From Thozetella sp. PMI_491 (Eukaryota > Ascomycota > Sordariomycetes > Chaetosphaeriales > Chaetosphaeriaceae), in contig MU270052.1 in NCBI GenBank assembly GCA_021432635.1, positions 528,137 through 592,136 of the forward strand: a stretch of DNA of 64,000 nt. The letters run 5' to 3'. The notes below the pieces were generated by a model. That model worked only from the letters and a program-made list of their open reading frames with translations. It was not told the origin of the DNA and did not search any database. Each line of letters starts with the position of its first letter. The first letter of the stretch is position 1. A program made the position numbers and the translations under genes. Below, one piece after another: positions 1 through 10,703 of the stretch.

Positions 1-425
1 CCGACGAGCATCCTGCCCGCGAGCTTCACTCGGTCTCGCGTCTCGAGGTCGATACTCAAGCCCGCCATCAGCTTTGGCCCTGTCTGCTCATCCGGCTTCA
101 CCATGTCCCCCGCCGGCACCTTCCCGACCAGAGCTTGCACCACGGGGTCGTATTTCCGATCTACCACGGTCTGCGCGCCGAGAATGTTCTGGGCGATGGG
201 TCTGGTGAAGCCTCTCTCGCCGCCCCATACGGTCGTCCAAGGGCGCCCCTCGTCATCCAGCGCTCCGAAGCCCACGAGTGAGGACTCCGCAACTCGGTAG
301 GCATAGGATGCCGGCAGGCCGACGGCTGTCGGATTCTGGCGCATGCTGGTCGGCACACGGAGGAGCTTGTGCATGGCCAGCTCCCCGGGATGCCACCCGT
401 TCGAGTGCTTGTGGATGGCCGTCAT
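1..425 (-). CDS. PNPOx-like split-barrel flavoprotein, N-terminal part (3' end off the window)
   Basis: The reading frame stays open from the left edge to an ATG at 423-425. It gives about 141 residues beginning MTAIHKHSNGWHPGE, followed by a block with YAYRVAESSLVGFGALDDEG and RPWTTVWGGERGF. A short N-terminus, a GWH-x-GE motif and a 'G-x-L-D-x-x-x-R-P-W-T-T' strand are features I associate with fungal proteins that carry a pyridoxamine-5'-phosphate-oxidase-like FMN barrel. These are often followed by ferredoxin-reductase-type FAD/NAD domains, which would lie outside the window. I chose the ATG at 425 because it follows a CA-rich leader ending CTAACAAC with A at -3. An in-frame ATG at 600-602 would add a 59-residue extension that resembles a signal peptide ending AAAQ. 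I think that extension is leader sequence but cannot exclude it. A TATA-like ATAAATA lies on this strand near 770-778. The specific reaction is unknown. Confidence 0.6.
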   Translation of the reverse strand, partial: MTAIHKHSNGWHPGELAMHKLLRVPTSMRQNPTAVGLPASYAYRVAESSLVGFGALDDEGRPWTTVWGGERGFTRPIAQNILGAQTVVDRKYDPVVQALVGKVPAGDMVKPDEQTGPKLMAGLSIDLETRDRVKLAGRMLV

Positions 426-1540
426 GTTGTTAGATAAGATGAACGCAGGTGGTGTTTCGAGAGGGTTGAGTTCGTAAAATGAGATGAAGGGATCGAGAAG
501 ATGGAAATCTGGATGCCACTGTGGTGCTTCTTGGGCAGCGGCGAGCGGGATCGAAAGGGATGCAGCTGTGGCTATGAGTAAGGACACGCAGCGAGGCACC
601 ATGCGCCTGCCAAGATATCGCTTAGAGGTAGAGCAAACAGTTCACACATTCACTTATTTTCTTGCGGTTTGGAAAAGCGTCCCTTGGCTAGGAATGCCAG
701 GTCATATCGAGTGTGATGTAATTGCACAATTTGGGCTACCTCTACTCCGTGGCGAATGCGTCCATGCCAGATATTTATCGCGCAACAGCGCAACGCCCGA
801 GCACTTGGCACTGTCCAAGCCCATCCCGTATGTTGCGGTTGTGACGTGCACGCATGGATTTCGGGGACTGGTGGCTTTGCGATTGACAAATCGGTGGCTA
901 TAGGCCGCTCGAGGCAACGGAAGCTCGAGCTAATGAAATAGTAGCATCCCTTTTGGGGACGTTTTCCCGCAGCAAATGCGAGCACGACACTAAGGTATGG
1001 ACTATGAACCAAGCAAAAGCCGCCGGGCAGATCCCGGTGAGCCAGTAGGAGGCGGAAGCGCGGATTACACAGCATCCATTCTCCCCCGCAGCAAGACGTC
1101 AACGGCCGATGAAAAGGTCTTAGCAACTAGGCCACAGCACGTAACAAGCCCGAGAGTTCCCCGCAAAAAGATGTTCCGCGGCGAGCTCGTTTTGCTCTCC
1201 TAAGCATTGCAACCTACGGCGGGCATCCCGTGGCGGATGAGATTATACGCAATCACATGACACGCCGCGACCGCAAAGACCATGTCAGGGTTGTGAGTTT
1301 GTCATGTACAATTCTCCTATGTACTAATACAGGTTGCCCAGGGGCCGACCTGGCTAAAAGACTCTATGAAATCTCGCTTGAAATGCCCAAAATCCTTTCC
1401 TTCTTGCGCACATCCCGGTTCCGGTGCGATATGATTCGCTATAGGCAGAGACAGCTAACATCCAACAGCATCGAGCGCCATCATTACGTCTAGACCATTA
1501 TGGGCCTGGGTATCTACCGCAGCTTCTTCCCAAATGCACA
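426..1540. other. Intergenic region, no gene seen
   Basis: This lies between the start of the PNPOx-like gene and the 3' end of the KCH-type gene, both on the minus strand. It holds the leader and promoter of the former, with a TATA-like ATAAATA on the minus strand near 770-778, and presumably the 3' UTR of the latter. The open frames here, including one of 158 codons at 650-1126 on the minus strand, show no domain-like sequence. Confidence 0.5.
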
Positions 1541-3495
1541 TTAGTACCTAGGGCCTGGTCCCCTCTCCATATCCTGGTTCCATCCGTTTCCATACCCGCC
1601 CCTAGGCCCCGGCCGTTGGCTGTTGGCAGTGTCGGGGCGGTTGGGGTTGGGATAGCCATAGTCACCGCCTGGCTGTTGCGCGAACGGCTGGCTGGGCATG
1701 CTCCTCAGCGATCCGATGCTGCCATTTTGCTGATGCTGGGGCATGGGGGCCGTCATGTTTCTCAACGGAGGGTACGGCTGGGGGCCCCTTGGGGGCATTG
1801 GATTGGTGGCACTCCGCTGCGGATAGCCGTTGGGTCCCATCGGAGACTGCGGCGCACCCCGGTACGAGTTCATCGATGGGGCCGGGCTAGAGCGCCCGGT
1901 GGGGTAATCATTGAATCCGGATCCATTGGATCCGGATCTGCTGTTCATGTGCGGGGTGGGGCCCGGGTAGCCCCTTGGGCCTTGGTTCGCTGGCGATCGA
2001 ATAGCTGGAGGGAGGGATGGCATCGTCTCCGAGTGGTACGTAGCCGGGCTGTTGGTCATCATGCCGCCAAGCCCAGACCCGTTGCTCGGCATGCGGTTGA
2101 GCTGAGGACCGCCGAAGCTCCTGGTAGAGGCCGCGGTGCCAGGGCGCATGGGAGGGTAGTTATTCATGCCAACCGGAGGGAGTGAAGGAGCAGGAGACGC
2201 GGACCGGCCCATTTCAGCGGCCCCACCGATCAGGGGCGCGTGGGACGAAAACTGGCTGACGCCCGAGTTCATTGTCGTAGAGCGAGTTGGCGGGAGTCGG
2301 CCCATGGCGTTCATCTCGAAGCTTCCCGGGGTGCTAGGGCGCGAATCGCCCGACATCGTCGGAAGGGTGCCCATGGTATCCTTCCTGCTGATGGTGGGCA
2401 TCTCGGGGAGGCTGTCATCCCCAACATCAGGCAGGGTTGCCTTCATGGACAGAGGCCTCTCGCCACCGCTCTTCTTCGCAGCCTTGAGCTCGGCTTTCCT
2501 CCTCTTGCGATCTTCCTCCGCCATTGCCTTGTTGATCTTGATCGAGACGATCTTCATCAGTCGCTTGTTGGCCTTGCGCTCGCAGTATCCCGAGAGGCCA
2601 CCGTCGGATCGGGGGATGTAGTGCCAAAGGAAGAAGACGAAGAACAATGCAGCAAGCATGAGCGAGAGGAAAGAAAAGACCCAGATGACCAAGGTAAACG
2701 TCATGCCGGACAAGACGAGGGCTTCCTGGTAGTTGTCGGTGGCTAGCGCCCGGATCTTCTGGAAAAAGCTCATCAGGGAGCTCTCAAAGTTGGCACCGTT
2801 GATCTGAAGCTTGCTGCTATAAACACCATAAATGGTAAGTGCATTGACGACCTGGCGAGGGCCGGAGCAGACAAGAACACGAAGCCAAGCTGCAGGAGGG
2901 ATCAGCAATGAGAACAAGTTGGGATAGGCTCGGGTAGCTTACATTGGAAGCTGAAGTATGTGAAGAGAGCAATGTACTCGGCGCCCTTCTTGCTCTTGGT
3001 CAGCTCGGCGAAGACCAGGAATCGCTTCCATCCACGGCCCTTTCCGAAGCGGGTGCACTCGAGGCGCGCAGCCAAGCTGTCGAGATAGCACTCAGCCACG
3101 CTTCCCCTGTTCATGATCTTCCGCGCGCGAATATGCTCGAATGCGAGGTTGATAAAGGAGAGGATGATGCAGCCCACGAAGATCCATTTCGTGATGTTAA
3201 CGTCGATGAGTACGGTAGGTTGAACCGAAGATGACCACACTCCGAAGGCAATCAAATTGACGGCGGTAAAGGTGTCAACTGCATAGACAGCAACGGACAG
3301 GAACAGGGAAAACCAGAGAAAGAAGTAGGCGAATGGGGCGAAACAAGAGGTGGACTTGAAGTCATTGAGGCTCTGTCCGCACGGTCAGCATTCGCCTCTG
3401 TAGGCCAACCACGTCTCAGCAATGCTCACGATGTAGTCCCATTTCTGCTCGTGGCGAACCTCGAGGCCGCTTCGGCGGTGGCTCATGCAACCCAT
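1541..3495 (-). CDS. KCH1/PRM6-family membrane protein (fungal potassium-channel-like), three exons
   Basis: Exons are 3430-3495, 2943-3372 and 1541-2889; introns are 57 and 53 nt, and all phases agree, giving 614 residues. The core matches the fungal KCH family (yeast Kch1/Prm6, linked to K+ influx and Ca2+ signalling at the plasma membrane). Recognisable blocks are KWDYI-SLNDFKSTSCF near the start, RGSVAECYLDSLAARLE, GRGWKRFLVFAELTKSKKGA and CSGPRQVVNALTIYGVYSSK. Hydrophobic segments lie at about residues 32-66, in the WIFVGCIILSFINLAF segment, around YIALFTYFSFQ/SWLRVLVC, and in a long stretch ending FFVFFLWHYIP. The last 400 or so residues form a low-complexity tail rich in P, S, G, N and M, with a basic KRRKAELKAAKK stretch after the last membrane segment. 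The start MGCMSHRR begins Met-Gly-Cys, a pattern compatible with myristoylation and palmitoylation (inference). A Met four codons in is an alternative start. Confidence 0.85.
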
Positions 3496-5837
3496 GCTGT
3501 TGATTCCGCCCAGGTGCCGGGGGAGGCCTTGAATCTAGAAAAGACGAAGTGAAGATGGTCGTCGACGCTGTCGAAGACGAACACAGATCGATGTGTCGCG
3601 AGGGTATCTCGAAAGGAAGGTATATGGTGAGAAGGTTTAGAGTCGGCCCGGCCGCCTGCACAAGTCGTTCCTCGCCCGCGAAGGTAGTCGACTGTGCGTG
3701 TTGTCGACAAAGGAATGACTCTCGCGGATACCCAAGACGAGGGAATGGGCCAAGAAAGAAGAAGGGAAGGAGCGAAAGAAGGGTATGTCAGGGAGTGGGT
3801 CGGGATGCTAAGATTATCGACCTCCGTGAGGTTGGCTAGGGGGGGAGCGAAAGGGGGGGCTCCCGAGGATTGCGACAAAGACCAGCGTCCCGCTCAGCAA
3901 CGCATTGTTTGGGGCCGCGCAGACCAGCAGCTATTCTTGGGCCCTTGGTTGATTACCACATCGATGGCCTGTATCCTGTCTGCTAGCCCTTATCCAATCC
4001 ACAGAAATCGCATGGAAGGCGAGGGTAGTGAGGGCGACGCGACGAGGAGTGGCAATGGCAGGTAGAGAGAGTGGGTGAGTGAGTGGGTTGAGGGTATGAG
4101 GATGGGCAGTGGACCGAGCTGTCGTGGTTTGATCGCCCCGGGCGTCGACAAGGTTTCGGGTATCAGTCGATCTAAAAGAGGCGGGACACGACAATGCGCA
4201 GGCTATCGTCGAGGCAATTATTATGCCGTCGGTCTGGACTGGTATATTCAAAGGAGAGACACTAAGGTTGGACGCGCCGGCTTGCTCTCCGTCGCAGTAA
4301 GTGCAAATTAAAAGAGTGTCCGAGCGACGGGATTCGGATGGTGATAAGGCGCAAAATGAATGGACGACCCGGGACAGTTCGAGCACAGGTCAATCTGGAG
4401 GAGGAGGCCGCCTTTGGTCAGTTCATCGCAGCACTGAACGGAATGAAGGGAGCCCGTGGTGATTCTGTAACAGATGGCGGAGGGGGGAAAGGGGGTTGGA
4501 CGGGGGGGAGAAAGGTTGATGCTGGCTCCCAGGGAGACATGCTGGGGTCCGCTTGCAGATGCGAGACCCAGGTTCGCAGGAGGCGGGTTCGAGTGGATTG
4601 GCTAAAACCATGGGGAGGCGGCCTGGGCGGCCAATGGCGCGCGGAGGAGGCACCACTTGAAGCAGCTCAGTCCCTGGCGCTACAGCCAAAAACGGATTGG
4701 CCACTGTTTGAAGTTGGGAGCGGCAGGGTCAGGGGGGTTTGTATGGCACAGCGGCCGCCCATTGGCCAATGACAGGGCGAGCAGCACTCTTCAACTGCAC
4801 AGGCGGCAGGGCTGGAGGAAACACTGGGCCAACCGCGATGCAGGAGGGCGGCAGAAGCAACCACTCTCTGTCTTGCTTGAGATTGAGACATGGACTTCAT
4901 GGCCCCATGAAGCCGCGAATACCTCCACCGGGGTGCGTGGCAGAAACAAGGCCCTCGCCGGCGACAACACTTGCGGCGCCTGAGGCTCCCCCCCTTTCGA
5001 GGAGCCCGACATCCTGGTCCTCGAGCCTTGGCACATATGCTCTCTGCGAAAGCATACATCCCGGCGATGGAGTCTGCTGCTATTATAGCCCAAGACGCGA
5101 ATGCTGTTCCAAGCTGGTGGGCAGGGCTGCGAAGGCTGACGGGGTACTGAGCCTCCCCGCCATGAGGCTCCGCCTTCAAAACGGCCACTACGGAGTAGAG
5201 TGGCGACAATCTCCAGAAGGCATTGCCTTGCCAGTGGGTATTCTGACTGGAACGCCCGGGGTTGCCCACAGGAGTGATATGCTCGAGCGCCCGCCCGGCA
5301 TCTGAACGCACTGAACGCATCAGACGACGATCAGCGGAGAGCGAGTCGTGCTGCGGCGGCCTCGCCCTGCCGCGGGCGTCGCGATCGGCTTCGGTTTGGA
5401 TGGACCTCGAGGTCCCAAGGCCGTCTGGGTCGGCGCGGTCGAGGCCGACCATGGACTGCGAATGCAGCCGGCGGTCTCCCCATTTTGCCGCGCGCTTCTC
5501 GGCCAAGGTTGCCAATAATACGCCCAAAATGGCGGGCCGATCGCCGCTGCAGCGGTTAATAGGCAAAAATGCTCTCGTTCTTCTTCATGCCAAGATTCCG
5601 TGTTCAATTGCGACTACGATCAGCGATATATCTTGGCGATTATCTGCCCAGCACATTACAGCTCTGGGTTCACATCTTGCGGTAGCTGCCACTCGACGAA
5701 GCGGCCTTGCGTGCGCCCTCAGCTAATAGCGTGCACTCGGGCCGTGGGCCATGCCTTACCCAACTTTGTTTCGAGCACACCACCCTTGGCTTCGGCCGAT
5801 AGTCAAAAACGCGCCCGACCGAGTTGATGGGCGCTCC
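3496..5837. other. Intergenic region: promoter/leader of the KCH-type gene and GC-rich spacer
   Basis: The part near 3496-4100 is the likely 5' leader and promoter of the minus-strand KCH gene, with pyrimidine-rich tracts on that strand. From about 4350 to 5600 the sequence is GC-rich with short G runs. It contains a 299-codon open frame on the minus strand (4667-5566) whose translation is rich in R, S, A, C and W and lacks any domain-like block, so I do not call it a gene. No RNA gene or repeat family was recognised. Confidence 0.45.
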
Positions 5838-6620
5838 TTACTGGGAATCGTGTGCCTTCCGAGCCTCTTGCTCCTGATCCAGAAACTCCTGCATGGAACG
5901 CTGCAAGGCGATGCGAAGCTGCTGCTGCTCGGTCTCGGTCAACCCCTTGGCGCTGCCCCGCCGGCTTCGCCAACTCGCCTTGGTCTCTTGGAGGCGAGCC
6001 TCAGGATCCGCGCCGCTCGGGTCGACGAACTCATACGTTCGGTACTCGGTGTTCTCCCATCCGGTGCCGCGGGTGGGGTCCATGCCATCCCAGTCCTGGG
6101 TCAGCAGATGGAGAAACCCCCCATGGGTGACAGCGACAATGTGCGCATCACCGTCGGTGACCTCAGCGCCCAGGGACCGGAGCCAGATCCGTGCCTTCTT
6201 TGCGCGCGCCTCAAGCTTGCTAATTACGGGTGCCCAGGGGGTGTTGGGCGACTTGTCGTTCCAGTCGGGTGTCAGTCTGCTGAAGTCTACCTGGCTGGGC
6301 TCAAACTCGGCTTCGAGTCGCTTCTGGCTAGACCCGGTGTCGCAAGGCAAGCCCGAGACCTCCTGGATCTCCGGGAAGGCGATGATGACCTTCCCTGCCT
6401 TGGACGCCGGCTCAAATGAGAGCAGGCATGTGTATACGGTCCGCCGCATGGGCGAGGCGACCAGGTGAGTGACCTTGTCATGGAACGGAAAGAGCTTCTG
6501 GAGCTCCGCGCATTGCTGCTTTCCCAGGGGCGTCAGTTCCGGGTCGGTTATCTGCTGGTTGATCACCGAAAGGTTGTGGAAACCCTGGGCATGGCGGACG
6601 AGATGAAGGTACGTAGGCAT
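5838..6620 (-). CDS. Histidine phosphatase superfamily protein (phosphoglycerate-mutase-like)
   Basis: Single exon, 260 residues. The N-terminus MPTYLHLVRHAQGFHN carries the RHG-type motif with the phospho-accepting histidine at residue 10. SPMRRT (Arg59 or Arg60) and PEIQE (residues 83-87) fit the other phosphate-pocket positions, and VTHGGFLH supplies the second histidine at residue 166. This is the arrangement of branch-1 histidine phosphatases such as the small fungal PGM-like phosphatases (yeast Pmu1/YKL128c type). They hydrolyse phosphate monoesters rather than act as glycolytic mutases. There is no signal peptide, so it is probably cytosolic. The C-terminus is a charged, Q/E/R-rich helix. 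The substrate cannot be told from sequence. The start agrees with the usual 'MPxxLHLVRHA' beginning of the family. Confidence 0.88.
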   Translation of the reverse strand: MPTYLHLVRHAQGFHNLSVINQQITDPELTPLGKQQCAELQKLFPFHDKVTHLVASPMRRTVYTCLLSFEPASKAGKVIIAFPEIQEVSGLPCDTGSSQKRLEAEFEPSQVDFSRLTPDWNDKSPNTPWAPVISKLEARAKKARIWLRSLGAEVTDGDAHIVAVTHGGFLHLLTQDWDGMDPTRGTGWENTEYRTYEFVDPSGADPEARLQETKASWRSRRGSAKGLTETEQQQLRIALQRSMQEFLDQEQEARKAHDSQ

Positions 6621-7943
6621 CTTAGAGTGAGCGTGGCCTGGGCCGGGAGCGTGTTTAAATGCCGGAGACAGGATAAGACGGGCAGTTTACCCCGATCCGC
6701 TTACTGGTCGGGTTTGGATGCGGCTCGCGGAGGGCGGCGTGTTTCGTTATTTGTAGGCGTCGGGGGGGCAGTATAGGATGAGTCAACAGGACTTCCGGTC
6801 CCCAATACGAGGTGGCAATGTTCCTTGGGCTCCCCACTTCGACCCCCCGGGGCCGGTGCCGGAGCCGCGTGGAGTCGATGAGGCTTCACCGGAGCGAGTC
6901 ATCTTTCGGGCCGGGAGACGATAGTTTGGGACGCGCAGAGCCGAAGACCCACGTTCGGATGTGGCAGTCGCACACATGCGTCGCCCAGTGAAGTTCAATT
7001 GGCTGTGAGAGTCTACTTAGCCTACCACTGGCCGGATTCCACCCCGACTGCGGTGAATTTTCAGCCAGTCTCGTGATCTTGAACGGAGCTACTGCTAAGT
7101 AATCACGTTGCAGGCGCCATGGTGCCCAATTCTTAGCTGCATCCCAGCAGCAATGGTTCGACAGCTCTACGGCGTCCAGGTACCGCTCAGTGGCATCCAT
7201 TCGTCCCATCAGCGCGGGGTATTGCTGACGGAAGCAGACACGAAGACGCCTCACGAGGTCCAACTGGCATCTATCTACTTACATGCAGAGCGCTTAGCTG
7301 CGAGGTCCGTGGCCCTTCTAGATCCTGAAGGCTTTGACGTTCAGAAGCCGACGCCATTCATTCCTACCGGCTACTAGTCGCGAGCCATCTCTATCCTGTC
7401 GTTTCCGCCCACTCCAAGGTATTCTCGTCAACGAAACGCCAGCTTCGCAGCGTTTGTCGCCCTGTGGAGCGCAATAGATTGTAGTCAAGTTGCTACTAGA
7501 ATAGACACCTCGACCGTTGCCTTAGTTCGGCCTGCATGACACACTAGTCATCATGCCTTGGAGGAACGGCTTCCTATAAAGACTCCCAATAAACAGACTC
7601 CAGTTCCAATTATATTCTACGATCCTGAAACTTGGAACATTGTAATCGGCCTCAGAACTCGGGTATCTGGAGCCTCGCTGATTCTCATGTTTGCAAGCAT
7701 TGCTTTGTCATGATACCGACCGATAGTTCCTCTGCGTAGCTGACATCTTACTGTTTATTCATACCATCTCCCAGCCTTCTTCTGGCAGCAAACTACAGGA
7801 GACCGAGAGGACGTATATGGGTTCAACGTCAGACCGGTTTCAATTGTTCGGCAGATCCACAGTGACTCCAGCTGCCATTTTGTCTCCTTTGTTCCTGGGG
7901 GTACCGAAAGCACTCAAAGGCGGTTGCTGCGAGCCCTGCCGCT
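6621..7943. other. Intergenic region, no gene seen
   Basis: This stretch lies upstream of the histidine phosphatase gene and downstream of the rhamnogalacturonase stop, both on the minus strand. A consensus-like TATAAAG occurs on the plus strand near 7576 with no reading frame behind it. Open frames of 89 codons (7108-7377, plus) and 125 codons (6886-7263, minus) overlap on opposite strands and show no recognisable domain. Confidence 0.4.
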
Positions 7944-9785
7944 TTAGCTGCCCAGCAGCTTGCTGTAAGGGGTTGCACCCGGGTAGAAAGAGGTGGGGAT
8001 GGCTGGAATCTCGATGCTGGATGAGAGTGGCAGGGTGGTCAGGTCAGCCGCCATAGTTGGCGCGGCCCACCCAGCTCTAAATGCCATTGTCAGCCGTGCA
8101 TTCCAGAGAGGGACACAATAGGGGGGAGGTTGGGAGACGCACGGTGTTGCCGCAACCGTCATGGTAGAGACGGGATACGAAGATGCCGCCCCATTTCTCA
8201 AGCAACCCCCGGCACCAAAGGCATTGGCCTAAGATAGAAACGGAGTTAGAATCGCAGCTTGTGACCCGTGGATGATAGGCACCTTTCGCGGGGGCCAAAG
8301 AGACGTACGCATTTGTACAACACCCGACTACCGGATTCAGTCCAGACCGCGAAGTCGTTGATGTTGATTCCGTGGCAGGGCGTGCCGTCGGGGCAAACGA
8401 CACTGATAGGACCGCGTCGGTTGCCATCGGAGCACGACCCTTTCCAGTTGGTGAAGTTGAGGTCCTGGTATTGGACGCCGTCTCCGGGTTGAAGCTTGAG
8501 CTGCGTCCAGTGGCCATCTATGTTCAGTGTGTAGGCGTTCTTGTGGCCGATAAAATTGGAAAACGTGCACTGCCTGACCGTCCCGTTTCCGCCGTTCGAT
8601 TTGATCATGAACATCTGGTTACTGTTGACGGTGTATATTTTGTCGTAGACGATGTGGTGAATATCTGCACCATCTTGTTAGCTACCGTTGGTAACTTAGC
8701 CAACCAAGCCAACCTAGCCGTCATAGTTACCAATATTGAGGCCAAGACTGCCCATGGCGCACCCTGAGCAAAGTGTTAGCCCTTTCTATCTTGGAATAAT
8801 GCAAAGCGATACTGGGCAGTATACCTCCTGACCAATTGCAGTAGATTTGCTCGATCAGCATATTGTGTGCCGGGTTCTTGATGGTCACGCACTCATCTCT
8901 ATTCGAGACCTCCACGTCGTGGATCCAAATGTTGCTGCCGCTTACATCGATGCCGTCGAGCCCACCCTCGCTCCCTCCACGGATGACAGTGTTGTATACC
9001 TCGCCATTGATACAGTTTTCTAGGATCAGGTGGAATTGCGGTGCTGCTGCAAGTTAGGGTCCCCGTCCTCCCTTATGGTCTCTACGGCTGGACTTACCAT
9101 CCACCAAAGCAACATCATGAAAAGAGAAGTCTTGAATGGCAGTCAATCGGAGTATCCGCGCGCCGTACTTTCCATCTAGCAACAATGAACGTCAGCTGCC
9201 TTTTCGCCGGCGCCTGTAGCATTCTTACCAACCTTTATGGAACTCATAACCATATGCTTGGACCGCCCCCTTCGAGGTACTGCTATAGAACTCAAAGTTT
9301 TTGCCCTTATCGATGTGGATCATATGCCCGCTCTGCGTGCTTAATATTACACATTCAGCATTCGCGCTGATCCGAGTTAGCTGCGTTGCGGGGACTCACC
9401 CAGTTCGATATATGACGCCATCCAACTGGAAAGCCCAGTTCTGACCTCCTACTAGGTGTACCCATGTTGACATTCCATAGTCGCCAGGAGGAATGTATAC
9501 TTCACAAGTGAAGCGTTAGGTGCAAGCAAGCCCACAGAACGACGGTAACTGATATAAGCAAGCCTTACCGGTGCCTCCATTCTTACACGCAGCGAACGCA
9601 GATTCGATCGCTGGCCCAATGTCCGACGTCTTGCTTGCCACACCGCCGTACTTGAGCACATTACACACAGTTCCTTGTTTGCTCTCCCTTGTGCTTGTAG
9701 GGCCCACTCGGCCGCTCAGTTGAGAGGATCCAAAGGGGGCATAGGACAAGAGGACACACGCCACAGTTGCGATGCTCGTACGCAT
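7944..9785 (-). pseudogene. GH28 rhamnogalacturonase (endo-RG hydrolase type) with an apparent one-base frameshift
   Basis: Nine exons: 9569-9785, 9400-9499, 9233-9339, 9098-9176, 8825-9043, 8731-8763, 8309-8664, 8143-8228 and 7944-8076. Every exon joins in phase except exon 4. The encoded protein would be about 442 residues with a signal peptide (MRTSIATVACVLLSYAPFGSSQ) and would be secreted to cleave the rhamnogalacturonan-I backbone of pectin. Diagnostic blocks are [76 protein letters not shown] and the C-terminal IPTSFYPGATPYS. They follow Aspergillus RhgA order throughout. In exon 4, GKYGARILRLTAIQDFSF is read in one frame and HDVALVD in another; the two are offset by one T in a run of five at about 9116-9124. 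The intron-3 donor (GTTGGT) is also weak. Either the gene is a recent pseudogene or the T-run is a sequencing error; otherwise it looks whole. Confidence 0.82.
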
Positions 9786-10703
9786 CGCGGCTAGCTTTTG
9801 GTGAGAAGGATGGATGTTGGTTGATGACGTATAGCGTGTGGCGCCAGATACCTACCTATACAGCGTTGCAAACTTGACTAGAGACCGTTCGTCGACTCGA
9901 GAGCGCCATGGATTTAGAATACACAATGGCCATCACCAACCCAATAATCATCAAACGCGGAGCGAAGCACGCCGCTTACAGGCCATATTCTTGTTGTGTT
10001 CGGGAAGTGCATCCGAGGTTGAGTACGGAAACGGATATTGGGCCTTAGGCTCAATCGCATCTCCCGCTTGGCATATCTGTTATATTAACTCGGATAACCA
10101 CCGAGAAAGACCGGGATCGTGGCCAGCACCATTACGCAGAGAATAGAATGCGGAGCCACTAAAATCTTCAGAGCTCGGATTAACGCTGCTCACTTGCCTG
10201 ACAGAGTCACCTACTGGGGTAATCTGGGACTGTCTCGCATTAGCGTCTGTTGACTTGCCAACTCCTGAGTGATGTGCCAGTGATGGCTTGCACAGGGCTG
10301 TAGCGTATCACGATACACGGGAGTTGCATCGTAAAGCAGCATTGAATAGGAGAAATGGAACCTGGCCAGTGTTATCGGGCCTACTGCAAAGTGGATTGGT
10401 ATAGAGCTGCTGCTATCTTGCGCCATGTCGCCGTCACTCGGTACCACTGGCCTCTCCTGTTACAGAAGCGGCATTACTCGGCGATACGCCCTAGCCAAAG
10501 TCATACAGGACAGCGCCACTAGGCCTAGGAACTAGACGGTAGGCTTTGGAGCTATGAAGTCGTCGACCACAAACGCCGTTCCCATGTAGGTGCTGTTTTT
10601 GTATGCTACGTAAGAACACTTTTTCTTTCGGAAGCACCACAATGTCGAAATGCAGATCATCCCACCACCTAGACAACAAACTCGTTACTCCTGGCCCCAG
10701 CTC
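9786..10703. other. Intergenic region, no gene seen
   Basis: This holds the promoter of the rhamnogalacturonase gene at its left end and presumably the 3' UTR of VPS27 at its right. It is less GC-rich than the flanking coding regions. No open frame with domain-like sequence, RNA gene or repeat was recognised. Confidence 0.4.

Noticed and set aside
425-602. Upstream in-frame ATG giving a signal-peptide-like extension to the PNPOx-like protein
   Set aside because: The stretch reads like a CA-rich 5' leader, the ATG context is poor, and family members begin shortly before GWHxGE; kept only as an alternative start.
650-1126. 158-codon open frame on the minus strand upstream of the PNPOx-like gene
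   Set aside because: There is no recognisable motif and several competing frames; it probably overlaps that gene's promoter.
4667-5566. 299-codon open frame on the minus strand
   Set aside because: The translation is R/S/A/C/W-rich without any conserved block, overlaps other long frames on both strands, and lies in GC-rich intergenic DNA where stops are rare.
6886-7263. 125-codon open frame on the minus strand
   Set aside because: No domain recognised and overlapped by an equally unconvincing plus-strand frame; a remnant gene cannot be excluded but is not supported.
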